A DNA stretch of 64,000 nucleotides from Dyella psychrodurans (GTDB lineage Bacteria > Pseudomonadota > Gammaproteobacteria > Xanthomonadales > Rhodanobacteraceae): assembly GCF_003363265.1 (NCBI RefSeq), contig NZ_QRBF01000003.1, forward strand, positions 235,045 through 299,044, written 5' to 3'. Shown here piece after piece: positions 1 to 8,595 of this stretch (position 1 is its first letter; each line of letters begins with the position of its first letter). A program made the translations under genes and the position numbers. A model generated the notes under the pieces. It did no database searches and was not told the DNA's origin. It was given only the letters and a program-made list of their open reading frames with translations.

Positions 1-171
1 CTGCGCGCGGAGAACGAGGCGGTGGTCGCCCGTTTCCTGGCCGACCGCAACGACGCGAACGCGGTGCCCGTGACATTGCCCGTGGGGCAAGCCGCCGCCA
101 CGGGCTGGCAGATTCTTCCTGGCGATGGCGATCTCGACGGCATGTACTATGCCGTGCTCGAACGCCGGTGA
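1..171 (+). CDS. rsmB: RsmB (Sun) 16S rRNA m5C967 methyltransferase, C-terminal end only
   Basis: The window opens inside a reading frame that ends at a TGA after 56 codons. The tail has the ENEAVVARFLADR stretch and ends in GDGDLDGMYYAVLERR, which matches the usual end of RsmB (final strand DGFYYA-L-R). RsmB methylates C967 of 16S rRNA using S-adenosylmethionine. The catalytic cysteines and the SAM site lie upstream of the window, so the assignment rests on this tail alone. Confidence 0.7.
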   Translation: MRAENEAVVARFLADRNDANAVPVTLPVGQAAATGWQILPGDGDLDGMYYAVLERR

Positions 172-238
172 CGTCTGCGCAAATGCGGACCACCCCCTCC
201 AACCTCCTCCGTAAGCAGGTGGAGGAGAACGTAGTCGG

Positions 239-1969
239 ATGCCTTTGATGCCAACTTCCGCCAACGCCACACCGCAGGAACGCCGCCTATTCTGGCTGCT
301 GGCCGCGTTCGCCCTGCTGATGCTCGGCATCGGCATCGGGCTGCGCGATCCCTGGCCTTCCGACGAACCGCGCTTCACGCTGGCCGCCAAGCAGATGGTG
401 GAAAGCGGCGATTGGCTCTTCCCGCATCGCGGCGTCGAGCTGTATGCCGACAAACCGCCGATGCTGATGTGGCTGGAAGCCGCGAGCTTCGAAATCGTGC
501 GCAGCTGGCGCATCGCCTTCATGCTGCCGTCGCTGCTGTCCGCGCTGGGCACGCTATGGCTGGTCTACGACCTGGGCCGGCGGCTGTGGACGCGCAAGGT
601 GGGCATGTACGCGGCGATGGGCGTGTTGATGTGCGTGCAGTTCATATTTCAGGCCAAGCGCGCGCAGATCGACCCGCTGGTGGTCTTCTTCATCACCGCG
701 GCCAACTGGGGTTTGCTGCGGCACACCCTGTGCGGTCCGAACTGGCGCGCTTACTGGTTCGGCTGCTTCTGCGCCGGCCTCGGCGTGATCACCAAGGGCG
801 TGGGATTTCTCGCCCTGTTCATGCTGCTCCCATACGTGTGGGCCAGTCTGCGCAAATGGAACGGCGTGGCGACGATGGGCAGCAACGCCTGGTGGCGCTG
901 GCTGCTCGGTTTGGCGGCGACGCTGGCCGCCATCGGCGTGTGGCTGGTGCCGATGCTGCTTGCCGCGCATGCGCACGCCGACGATCCGCGCTACACGGCG
1001 TATGTGAACAACATCCTGTTCCATCAGACCGCGGGCCGCTACGCCCACGCCTGGCATCACATCCATTCGGCGTTCTATTACCTGCCGATCATGCTCTACA
1101 ACTGGCTGCCGCTCTCGCTCACCTATCCCGGCACGCTGCCGCGCTGGTGGCGCGCGTTGAAAGCGAAGGATGCGCGCATCCTGGTACCGCTGGGCTGGAT
1201 CGTGCTGGTGCTGCTGTTCTTCAGCGCCTCGGCCGGCAAGCGCGACGTGTACATCCTGCCGATCCTGCCGATGCTGGCCTTGATCACCGCGCCGTATCTG
1301 GACGAACTGCTCGCGACACGTTGGTTGCGCGCGCTCTGCGCGTTGTTCGCCGCGCTGATAGGCACCGGCATGCTGGCGCTGGGCGTTTACGCATTGATCG
1401 CACATCCCGCCTTCGCCACCAAGCTCGCTTTCGATCGCGGCTTCGAAGGGCCGGAAAACAGCCTGTGGTGGATGTGCATCGTCATCGGCGCCGCGCAATG
1501 GATATTGCTCGCCATCTTCCGGTTGCGCCGCGCGCACTGGGCGGTCGCGGGCGGCATGCTGGCGTTGTGGATGATGTGGGGCACATGGGCCTATGCGCTG
1601 CTCAACGACAGCAGTTCCTCGGTCGGTCTGATGAACGCGGTACGTACACATCTGGGGCCACAGGATGAAATCGGCCTGGTCGACTGGAAAGAACAGAACA
1701 AGCTGATGCTCGACCATCCTTCCACCGATTTCGGCTTTACCGCGCCGACGACGTTGCAGTTCACGCGCGCCGCGGCATGGCAGGCTGCTGCGCCCGCCAC
1801 GCGCTGGCTGTTTGCGCAGGATCCCGCCATGGGCGATTGCGTCCAGCGCGACAAGGCGATCAACATCGGTCATGCCAATCGTCGCAACTGGTGGCTGTTC
1901 AAGGCCGATGCGGTCGTGCCCGGCTGCGTGCCGTCGGAACACTCCGATGCGGATGACCCCGGCGAATAA
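239..1969 (+). CDS. ArnT/PMT-family integral membrane glycosyltransferase (GT83-like)
   Basis: A 576-residue polytopic membrane protein. Near the N-terminus it has the first periplasmic loop motif DPWPSDEPRF, where the acidic pair is catalytic in ArnT/PMT enzymes, followed by about a dozen hydrophobic segments and a soluble C-terminal domain. Such enzymes move a sugar from a polyprenyl-phosphate carrier onto lipid A or another periplasmic acceptor; the acceptor here is unknown. A GGAGGAG lies at 221-227. The ATG at 239 is used, but the ATG at 248 is equally plausible. It leads an apparent operon with the GT4-like gene 6 bp downstream. It is paralogous in type to the protein at 8596. Confidence 0.8.
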   Translation: MPLMPTSANATPQERRLFWLLAAFALLMLGIGIGLRDPWPSDEPRFTLAAKQMVESGDWLFPHRGVELYADKPPMLMWLEAASFEIVRSWRIAFMLPSLLSALGTLWLVYDLGRRLWTRKVGMYAAMGVLMCVQFIFQAKRAQIDPLVVFFITAANWGLLRHTLCGPNWRAYWFGCFCAGLGVITKGVGFLALFMLLPYVWASLRKWNGVATMGSNAWWRWLLGLAATLAAIGVWLVPMLLAAHAHADDPRYTAYVNNILFHQTAGRYAHAWHHIHSAFYYLPIMLYNWLPLSLTYPGTLPRWWRALKAKDARILVPLGWIVLVLLFFSASAGKRDVYILPILPMLALITAPYLDELLATRWLRALCALFAALIGTGMLALGVYALIAHPAFATKLAFDRGFEGPENSLWWMCIVIGAAQWILLAIFRLRRAHWAVAGGMLALWMMWGTWAYALLNDSSSSVGLMNAVRTHLGPQDEIGLVDWKEQNKLMLDHPSTDFGFTAPTTLQFTRAAAWQAAAPATRWLFAQDPAMGDCVQRDKAINIGHANRRNWWLFKADAVVPGCVPSEHSDADDPGE

Positions 1970-1975
1970 TCGATC

Positions 1976-2986
1976 ATGGCCAATATCAACCTCATCGCAC
2001 GCGACAACGGCGCCGGACTCACCCGGGATATGCATCTGCTCGCGGGCCTGCTCCGCGAAGGCGGCCACGACGTCACGATCACCGGGCTCGGCCACCGCAG
2101 CCGCCTGAGCAATCGCCTGCGCCGTCTCTACGCGCGCCTGCGAAGGCTGTTTCGCGGGTGGTTCAGCGGCAAGCTCAATGCGCGTTACGACATCAACATC
2201 ATGCTCGAACACGTGCGTCCGGAATCCTTCGATCAGGCACACGTGAACATCCTGGTGCCGAATCCGGAATGGTTCCGCGAAGAATGGCTGCGTGAATTGC
2301 CGCACATCGACCTGATCTTCGCCAAGACGCGCCATGCCGAGCGCATCTTCAGCGAACTCGGCTGCCGCACCATGTTCGTCGGCTTCACCGGCTCGGATTA
2401 TCTGGACGCCAACGTGACGCGAGCGCCCACGTTCTTCCATGGCCCGGGACGCAGCGGCAACAAGGGCACGCTGCCGCTGCTGGAGCTGTGGGCGCAGCAT
2501 CCCGAGTGGCCGCAGCTGACCATCGTGTGGCGGCGCAAGCATCTGGAGTTGCCGCCGATTCCCGCCAATGTGCAACTGATTCGCGACTATCTGCCCGAAG
2601 CCGAACTGCGCCGCTTGCACAACGCCCACACGTTCCATCTCTGCCCGTCGCAAACCGAAGGTTTCGGTCATTCGCTGATCGAGAGCCTGAGCACGGGCTG
2701 CGTCACCATCACCACCGACGCCGAACCGATGAACGAACTGGTCACGACCGAACGCGGTGTTGTGGTCGGTGCGCACCAGGCCGGCACACAGGAACTGGCC
2801 ACGCTGTACGACTTCGACCTCGATGCCATGCGCGATACCGTCGAACGCTGCATCGCCATGACGCAGGACGAACAGGCATCGCTGGGCAAAGCCGCGCGCG
2901 AATGGTACGAGGCCAACGACCGCGCGTTCCGACAGCAATTCCTGGAAGCCATCGCCGCCGCAACACCCCCGGCACCCGAAACCTGA
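1976..2986 (+). CDS. GT4-like glycosyltransferase (paralogue of the next gene)
   Basis: 336 residues. The C-terminal half has the GT-B donor-site pattern EGFGHSLIESLSTGCVTITTDAEPMNE, equivalent to the E-x7-E motif of GT4 enzymes. The N-terminus (NLIARDNGAGLTRD) is closely matched by the neighbouring protein at 2997, so the pair is a tandem duplication. It is probably cytoplasmic and acts in envelope polysaccharide or LPS assembly with the adjacent transferases. Donor and acceptor cannot be read from sequence. The spacing to both neighbours is 6-10 bp, which suggests one operon. Confidence 0.7.
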   Translation: MANINLIARDNGAGLTRDMHLLAGLLREGGHDVTITGLGHRSRLSNRLRRLYARLRRLFRGWFSGKLNARYDINIMLEHVRPESFDQAHVNILVPNPEWFREEWLRELPHIDLIFAKTRHAERIFSELGCRTMFVGFTGSDYLDANVTRAPTFFHGPGRSGNKGTLPLLELWAQHPEWPQLTIVWRRKHLELPPIPANVQLIRDYLPEAELRRLHNAHTFHLCPSQTEGFGHSLIESLSTGCVTITTDAEPMNELVTTERGVVVGAHQAGTQELATLYDFDLDAMRDTVERCIAMTQDEQASLGKAAREWYEANDRAFRQQFLEAIAAATPPAPET

Positions 2987-2996
2987 GACCGGCGCC

Positions 2997-4013
2997 GTGA
3001 ACACGCACAAGCCCTTCAACGTCAACTTGGTGGTGCGCGACAACGGCCTGGGCCTGACGCGCGACGCGCAGCTTCTCGCCGACGCGCTGAAGGCAAACGG
3101 TTGCCACGTGCACGTCACGTCGCTGGGCGAACAGGACGAACAGAACCGCTGGCGTTACGGCCGCGGCCGTCGCGTGTTCTACAGTCATGCGCGTCACGCA
3201 TGGGCACGCATGCGCCATCGTGCGATCTACGATCTCAACATCATGTTCGAGCACGTGTGGCCGCTGCACCTGCCGCTGGCGCGCCACAACATCGCGCTGC
3301 CGAATCCGGAATGGTTCGACACCAAGGATGCCGCGCACCTTCGGCGCATCGACCATGTCTGGGCGAAAACCGGTCACGCACAAGCGCTTTTTCAGCGCCT
3401 TGGCTGCAAGACGTCCTATGTGGGGTTCGACAGCGACGACCATTACGACCCTCGCATTCCGCGCACGCGGCGCTTCTTCCACCTCGCCGGCGGCAGCCGC
3501 ATCAAAGGCACCGAACGACTGCTTGATCTCTGGCGCAGGCATCCGGAATGGCCGCAGCTCACGGTGCTGCAGAATCCCGCTTGCGCCAAACCGGGAACTC
3601 CGCAGGCAAACATCCGTCACTGCGTCGAATACGTCACCGCAGAATCACTGCGCGAGCTGCAAAACGCGCATGCCTTCCACGTCTGCCTCTCCGAGGCGGA
3701 AGGATGGGGTCACTACATCGTCGAAGCCATGGGTGTCGGCGCCGTCGTCATCACGACGGATGCGGTACCGATGAATGAATTCGTCAACACCGATCGCGGC
3801 TTGCTGGTCGGTTACGCGAGTACGGGCACGATGGGTCATGCGACCACGTACTTCTTCGACGAAACCGCCATGGAACAGGCCGTCGCCAAAGCGCTGACGA
3901 TGAGCGACGAAGCACTGCGCACCACCGGCGAACGTGCGCGCCAGTGGTTCATCCAAAATCACGATGCCTTCGCCAAACGCGTCGGCGACGCGCTGGCCGA
4001 GATCAGGCTGTAA
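2997..4013 (+). CDS. GT4-like glycosyltransferase, second tandem copy
   Basis: 338 residues starting at GTG. It aligns along its length with the previous gene: shared VRDNGLGLTRD start, ALPNPEWF, LWRRHPEWPQLTV, and the donor motif EGWGHYIVEAMGVGAVVITTDAVPMNEF. The glutamates of the E-x7-E pattern are present. The last base of its TAA stop is also the first base of the palindromic element at 4013-4280, so the repeat abuts the gene directly. Specificity is unknown. Confidence 0.7.
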   Translation: MNTHKPFNVNLVVRDNGLGLTRDAQLLADALKANGCHVHVTSLGEQDEQNRWRYGRGRRVFYSHARHAWARMRHRAIYDLNIMFEHVWPLHLPLARHNIALPNPEWFDTKDAAHLRRIDHVWAKTGHAQALFQRLGCKTSYVGFDSDDHYDPRIPRTRRFFHLAGGSRIKGTERLLDLWRRHPEWPQLTVLQNPACAKPGTPQANIRHCVEYVTAESLRELQNAHAFHVCLSEAEGWGHYIVEAMGVGAVVITTDAVPMNEFVNTDRGLLVGYASTGTMGHATTYFFDETAMEQAVAKALTMSDEALRTTGERARQWFIQNHDAFAKRVGDALAEIRL

Positions 4014-4280
4014 GAGCCTGTTCATGATCTCCGCGTAGCCCGCGCCGGGAGCTGTTTGCCCGCAAGCCAAGGAGGAGCGAGGGCGCGTATGTCGATACGT
4101 AACCGAGCGAGGACGCAGGATGGCGGGCAAACAGACCCGGCCCTTCGGGTTGTGTCGGAGTGGCCGCCATGCGGCAGCGCGCGGCTTGACCAGACAGCCA
4201 GTCTGGCGCTGCGCCACACACTACCACCTGACGGCCACTCCGACACAACGCGGGCTACGCGGAGATCATGAACAGGCTCT
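4013..4280. repeat. MITE-like palindromic element with nested stems
   Basis: Perfect 31-bp inverted ends lie at 4013-4043 and 4250-4280 (AGAGCCTGTTCATGATCTCC outermost). Further perfect arms occur inside: 18 bp at 4149-4166 against 4232-4249, and CTGTTTGCCCGC near 4052 against its complement near 4122. The right inner and outer arms are contiguous, while the left ones are separated by about 105 bp that fold on themselves, giving a branched cruciform. It sits exactly between two convergent glycosyltransferase genes and supplies the last residues and stop of the one on the right. It carries no credible coding sequence and could act as a bidirectional terminator. Confidence 0.75.
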
Positions 4281-5126
4281 AAGCGCCGGATCGTTCACAT
4301 GCTGATCGATGCCCTTTTCGCAGCGCGTGATGCGCTCGGTAATCGTCGCGCGGTAGAGCCGATTGTTAGGCAGGCTCATGTCGTTCACATCGATCTGCGC
4401 GCGCGTTGCGTGTTCCAGATGCGCCGCCAGCGCGCACCACTTTAGCTGGCGTCGACGCAAGCCGGCATTCTCGAGGCGTGCGGCCAGTTCGCGATCTTCC
4501 GCACCGTAGCCTTCCATGCGCTCATCGAAACCGTTGACGCGGATCAGGTCGCTGCGCCAGAAGCTCGTGTTGCAGCTCATCACGCGACCGCCGTTTTTGC
4601 CGCGCGCTTTCCAGCGCGCCAGCGCCGGTGCACGGAACGAATAAAGCCGCTTGATACCGTCGAAGACACGAAAATCGGCATCCGCCCACGGCGCAAAAAC
4701 CGGACGGCCGCCCGCCAGCAATCGCGCCGTTTCGCGCGCACGGGTCTTGAAGCGACCGCCCTGGAGAAAACAGCCCGGTTCGGCGAGCATCAGGTGATCG
4801 GCGATGAAGGACGGATGCAGGATCATGTCGCCGTCGATCAGCACGATGTAGTCGCCGCGACTCGCAGCGATGCCGAGATTGCGACAGCGCGCCGCGCGGA
4901 ATCCGAGATCTTCCTGCCAGATATGGCGCACAGGCACCGGAAAAACGGCCGCCATCGACTTGACCAATTGGCGCGTATCGTCGGTGGAGCCGTCGTCGGC
5001 GATGATCACTTCATCGGGCAGCCGTTGCTGCACGGCAACGCTGTGCAACACCTTGTCCAGCGCAGCCGGCCAGTTATACGTGATGACGATCAACGACACT
5101 TTTTGTGGCTTGATCGCATCGCTCAT
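4266..5126 (-). CDS. GT2 family glycosyltransferase (galactosyltransferase-like C-terminus)
   Basis: 286 residues from the ATG at 5126. A longer open frame upstream is only read-through of the neighbour. The GT-A fold is clear: VSLIVITYNWPAALDKVL, then ADDGSTDDT, then the metal-binding IDGD at about residues 95-100, and the C-terminal NGFDERMEGYGAEDRELAARL typical of the Glyco_transf_7C region. The start overlaps the stop of the upstream ligase gene (ATGA), with AACGGAGG upstream, so translation is coupled. The final residues (about LRACS) and the TGA are encoded by the right arm of the palindromic element. It probably extends LPS core or O-polysaccharide. Confidence 0.8.
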   Translation of the reverse strand: MSDAIKPQKVSLIVITYNWPAALDKVLHSVAVQQRLPDEVIIADDGSTDDTRQLVKSMAAVFPVPVRHIWQEDLGFRAARCRNLGIAASRGDYIVLIDGDMILHPSFIADHLMLAEPGCFLQGGRFKTRARETARLLAGGRPVFAPWADADFRVFDGIKRLYSFRAPALARWKARGKNGGRVMSCNTSFWRSDLIRVNGFDERMEGYGAEDRELAARLENAGLRRRQLKWCALAAHLEHATRAQIDVNDMSLPNNRLYRATITERITRCEKGIDQHVNDPALRACS

Positions 5127-6421
5127 GCGCGAACCTCCGTTCCACGATCTCGCTGACTGTCGCGAATGCTCCATGACAAACCCATGCTCATCGCGACGGG
5201 CAGCCAACCCAGGAACCACTCCACGCTCGGTTTTTGCATCAGCTCCGGCGCATCGAACTGAAACGCGACCGTGGCGAATACCCACAATGCCAGCAAGCAA
5301 CGTCCCGTGGTGAGGTGCCTGAAAAGCCAGCCGCGCCAGCCGACGACGATCCACAGCGCCACCCATACGAGCATGCCCGGGATACCTACCATTATCGCGG
5401 TGTGCGTGAAGACATTGTGGCTGTGCGTCCAGGTCTGGTCGGCGACCTGGATCGTGTAATGGCTGCCTTCGCCAAGCCCACGCCAGGGATGTGCGCGGAT
5501 CCAGGCCTTGGCCTGCTCGAATATCTGCGGCCGGTAGGACATGCCGCGTTCCTCGACATATCGCCAGCCACCGAATGCCACGGCCGCCACCGATACCACC
5601 AGGATGGCGAAAGCGCGCAGCTTGACGTGTCCGTGCCGCGTAGCGATCAGCATGCAAGCTTGCGCCACCAGAATCGCCAGCCACGCCGAACGGCAATAGG
5701 TCAAGACGACAAACACCGCCATCACGATCAGCGACAGTATTTGCACCACATGTTTCCAGCGTTCACGCACCGCGCTCTGCGCCAGCCAGACTATCGCCGC
5801 GCCATACGCAAACGCCGCGAGGTTGGGATTGTCCAGCGCGCCGAACGCGACCACACGGCCTTCTTCCTGCCAACTCAGGGTATGCAGCACACGCGAGGGG
5901 AAGATCGTGACCGCGCCCAATGCCACCAAGGCAAGCCCGATCGCCGCCCAGAAAAGCAACTCGCGGAACCATTGCGGATTGCCGGCCACCACCGCAGCCC
6001 AGACGACGACGAACAGGAGGATGTACACAGCGTTGAAAACCATGTCCCCGGCGTGACCGTAGTTGGACCAGGTCGCCGACAGGCCAGCCCACGCCAGGAA
6101 TACCAGCAGCAAGCGTCCGTCGACACCGCTGATGAGCCGACGGCCGAATTCGCCACGGCGCTTCCACACCCACCACAACGCCGGCGCCATGAACAGCACG
6201 ATAAGGCTGTCGTGATACGGCTTGCCCGGATTCCACACCTTGCTGCCCACCGGGCTCGCCGCCAGGCCGACCAGCAGCCACCACATACCCAGCAGCAGCC
6301 AGCCGCCGACCCATCGAGGCAAATCGGTCTGCAGATGGAATCGCTGTCCACGCATCACCGACATCTTGGATTCTTCTAACTGCATGCTGGAACGTACTTC
6401 CCGGGTTTCATCGCGCTGCAT
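5123..6421 (-). CDS. O-antigen ligase/polymerase family membrane protein (WaaL/Wzy-like)
   Basis: Up to 432 residues with about ten to twelve hydrophobic segments. The large periplasmic loop near residues 310-345 has the Wzy_C signature RGLGEGSHYTIQ...HSHNVFTHTAIMVGIPG, with the histidine-containing motif of WaaL ligases. These enzymes join O-antigen from undecaprenyl diphosphate to lipid A-core at the periplasmic face. Several ATGs compete (6421, 6385, 6364); the first has GTGAGG upstream. It is the first gene of a two-gene operon with the GT2 gene. Confidence 0.8.
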   Translation of the reverse strand: MQRDETREVRSSMQLEESKMSVMRGQRFHLQTDLPRWVGGWLLLGMWWLLVGLAASPVGSKVWNPGKPYHDSLIVLFMAPALWWVWKRRGEFGRRLISGVDGRLLLVFLAWAGLSATWSNYGHAGDMVFNAVYILLFVVVWAAVVAGNPQWFRELLFWAAIGLALVALGAVTIFPSRVLHTLSWQEEGRVVAFGALDNPNLAAFAYGAAIVWLAQSAVRERWKHVVQILSLIVMAVFVVLTYCRSAWLAILVAQACMLIATRHGHVKLRAFAILVVSVAAVAFGGWRYVEERGMSYRPQIFEQAKAWIRAHPWRGLGEGSHYTIQVADQTWTHSHNVFTHTAIMVGIPGMLVWVALWIVVGWRGWLFRHLTTGRCLLALWVFATVAFQFDAPELMQKPSVEWFLGWLPVAMSMGLSWSIRDSQRDRGTEVRA

Positions 6422-6667
6422 CCATCGCGCCTCACGAGCAGGCGCCCCTTATTCCCTGCGGCATCCAATGACCGGCTCTAATGCCGAGCATGTTGCCCCA
6501 AGTAAGCTGAAACGCAATGGACTGGTAAAAGGCATACACGTACCTGCGTCACGGCACCGGAGTTTGCCAGCAGTGCGCTTGTCCGGGCAGACCGTTCGAT
6601 CCGTGTTACGGGCGTGTGACCCGGTGGCCAATCCAAAGACCTCGCAGCCTTCCGCTAGAATGCGCGC
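6422..6667. promoter_or_regulatory. Divergent intergenic region of the glycan genes
   Basis: This 246-bp gap separates the leftward ligase operon from the rightward WaaE-like operon, so promoters for both should lie here. No strong consensus -35/-10 pair or operator palindrome stands out by eye. Confidence 0.3.
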
Positions 6668-7486
6668 ATGGCTCACCTTCTCCCGCTCACGCTTGTCGTG
6701 ATGACCCGCAATGAGGCGCAAAAAATCGCACGCTGCCTCGATAGCGTGCCGTTTGCCGCCGAAAAACTGGTCGTGGACAGTGGCAGCACCGACAACACCG
6801 CGGCCATCGCCAGGGCCCATGGTGCGCGCGTCTTGCATCAGGACTGGCTGGGTTTCGGCCCGCAACGCAACTTCGCCGCCGCGCAGTGCAGCCATCCCTG
6901 GATTCTCATGCTGGACGCGGACGAATACCTCACGCCCGCACTGATCGACGAACTGCAGCAGCGGCTTCCCGCGCTGATGGAAAGCGACGGCGCCGCGGCG
7001 GTCCTGCGTCGGCACCTGATCTACATGGGCAGGCCGATGCGCTGGTATCGCCCTGCCGTCGGCGAGAAGATGGCCCGCTTCTACCATCGCGACCGCGCGC
7101 GCTGGAGCGATGCGCGCGTGCACGAATCGCTGCAGTTCAAGGGCTTCCCGGTCACGATGAAGGCGCCCTTCCTGCACGACAACAATCCGAGCCTGGTGGA
7201 AAAACAGCTCAAGATACTGCTGTACGCCGAGCTGAAGTGCCGCGACTGGCTCGACAAGAACAAGCCGGCACGCATGTGGCAAACCCCCTTCGTGTTCGCG
7301 CTGGCCTTCATCAAGGATTATGTGCTGCGCCTCGGTTTTCTCGACGGCTGGCGCGGCTACGCGATCTCGCAGACGGCCGCCAGCTACGCTGCATATAAAC
7401 GCATGCGTTACTACGAAATGCGGCAAAATCCCGCTTCCCGCGATACCGCGACGGCCGCCTTGACTCGCAGCGGACTTGACCACTGA
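6668..7486 (+). CDS. GT2 glycosyltransferase, WaaE/KdtX-like LPS core transferase
   Basis: 272 residues. GT-A motifs are in order: LTLVVMTRNEAQKIARCLDSV, VVDSGSTDNTAAIA, DWLGFGPQRNFA, LMLDADEYLTP (the DxD-like metal site), and later the WSDARVHESLQ segment typical of WaaE/KdtX beta-1,4-glucosyltransferases of the inner core. The stop overlaps the next start (TGATG), indicating translational coupling with the CDP-glycerol-transferase-like gene. The sugar transferred is inferred from the family, not shown. Confidence 0.8.
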   Translation: MAHLLPLTLVVMTRNEAQKIARCLDSVPFAAEKLVVDSGSTDNTAAIARAHGARVLHQDWLGFGPQRNFAAAQCSHPWILMLDADEYLTPALIDELQQRLPALMESDGAAAVLRRHLIYMGRPMRWYRPAVGEKMARFYHRDRARWSDARVHESLQFKGFPVTMKAPFLHDNNPSLVEKQLKILLYAELKCRDWLDKNKPARMWQTPFVFALAFIKDYVLRLGFLDGWRGYAISQTAASYAAYKRMRYYEMRQNPASRDTATAALTRSGLDH

Positions 7487-8526
7487 TGTCCAAGCCTGCC
7501 CTTAAAAAGCATTACCTGCTCTACGGTTCCGAACGCTACGCGCTGGCCATCCTGCGTCCGCTGCAGGCCGCCATTCGCGCGCGTGGCGACGAAGCGGCGT
7601 GGTTTTTCGACGGCCCCGGCGCGGAGGATCTGGTGGAAGGCGAACGCCTGCTCACGGTGGAAGAAGTACGCCGCTGGAATCCGATCGCCGTGGTCACATC
7701 CAGCAATCACCTGCCGCATTTCTTTCCTGGCGTGAAAGTGGAAACGTTCCACGGCTTCAACGCCGGCAAGCCGCGTCATGTGTACATCCGCGGCTTCTTC
7801 GACCTGTATTGCACCACCGGGCCGCGCGATACCGCGCAGTTCGGCGCGCTGGCGCAAAAGCTCGGTCACTTCACCGTGACGGAAACCGGTTGGCCCAAGC
7901 TCGATCCTTTCATGAAGGAGATCGCCGGACCCTTGCCGCCCGTGCGCACGCCGCCGGTGATCCTTTATCACTCCACGTTCTCGCCCTCGTGGAGCGCGGC
8001 GGAAATTCTCTACGATGAAGTGAAGCGCCTTTCACGCGACGGGCGCTGGCGCTGGATCGTGTCGTTTCATCCCAAAATGGAGCCCGGGACGAGGGCGAAA
8101 TTCAAGGCGCTGCAAAACGAATACCTGACGTTCGCCGAGAACGACAACATTCTCGACCTGTTCCCGCAGGTCGACATGATGTGCTCGGACACCTCCTCCG
8201 CGTTGAGCGAATTTCTGCTCACCGGCAAGCCTGTGGTCACGTTCAAGAACCGCGCGCCGGGCCCCCAGCTGATCGACATCGACGATCCCGCTCAATTCGA
8301 GCCCGCGATCAAGCGCGCGCTGTCGCGCCCGCCCGAGCTGATGCAGGCCATCAAGGCATTCCGCGATGCGATCCACCCCTATCGCGACGGTCATTCCAGC
8401 GAGCGCGTGCTGGATGCCATCGACGCCTTCATCGCGGCCGGCGGCCGCAATCGCAAGTCCAAGCCGTTGAATTTCTGGCGCAAGTTCAAATTGCGGCGCC
8501 GCATCGGTTATTGGGGACCGGCTTAG
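7486..8526 (+). CDS. CDP-glycerol glycerophosphotransferase-like protein
   Basis: 346 residues with a GT-B type organisation. The middle has TFHGFNAGKPRH and STFSPSWS, and the C-terminal half has MCSDTSSALSEFLLTGKPVVTF, matching the SDxSS...E...KP pattern of TagB/TagF-type transferases that bind CDP-activated polyols. It is coupled to the WaaE-like gene upstream, so a role in decorating LPS core is plausible. The highly basic C-terminus may associate with the membrane. Substrate unknown. Confidence 0.7.
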   Translation: MSKPALKKHYLLYGSERYALAILRPLQAAIRARGDEAAWFFDGPGAEDLVEGERLLTVEEVRRWNPIAVVTSSNHLPHFFPGVKVETFHGFNAGKPRHVYIRGFFDLYCTTGPRDTAQFGALAQKLGHFTVTETGWPKLDPFMKEIAGPLPPVRTPPVILYHSTFSPSWSAAEILYDEVKRLSRDGRWRWIVSFHPKMEPGTRAKFKALQNEYLTFAENDNILDLFPQVDMMCSDTSSALSEFLLTGKPVVTFKNRAPGPQLIDIDDPAQFEPAIKRALSRPPELMQAIKAFRDAIHPYRDGHSSERVLDAIDAFIAAGGRNRKSKPLNFWRKFKLRRRIGYWGPA

Positions 8527-8595
8527 GTAACAGCCGGTTCAGCCTTGTACTTCGCTAAAATCACGATCACCTCATCACGGACGGCCTGACAACTC

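Noticed and set aside
554..3118. 854-residue minus-strand open frame
   Set aside because: It lies opposite three good glycan genes, has no family features and is the low-complexity shadow common in high-GC DNA.
4056..4305. Short ORFs inside the palindromic element
   Set aside because: They arise from the palindrome itself and read alike on both strands; no ribosome sites.
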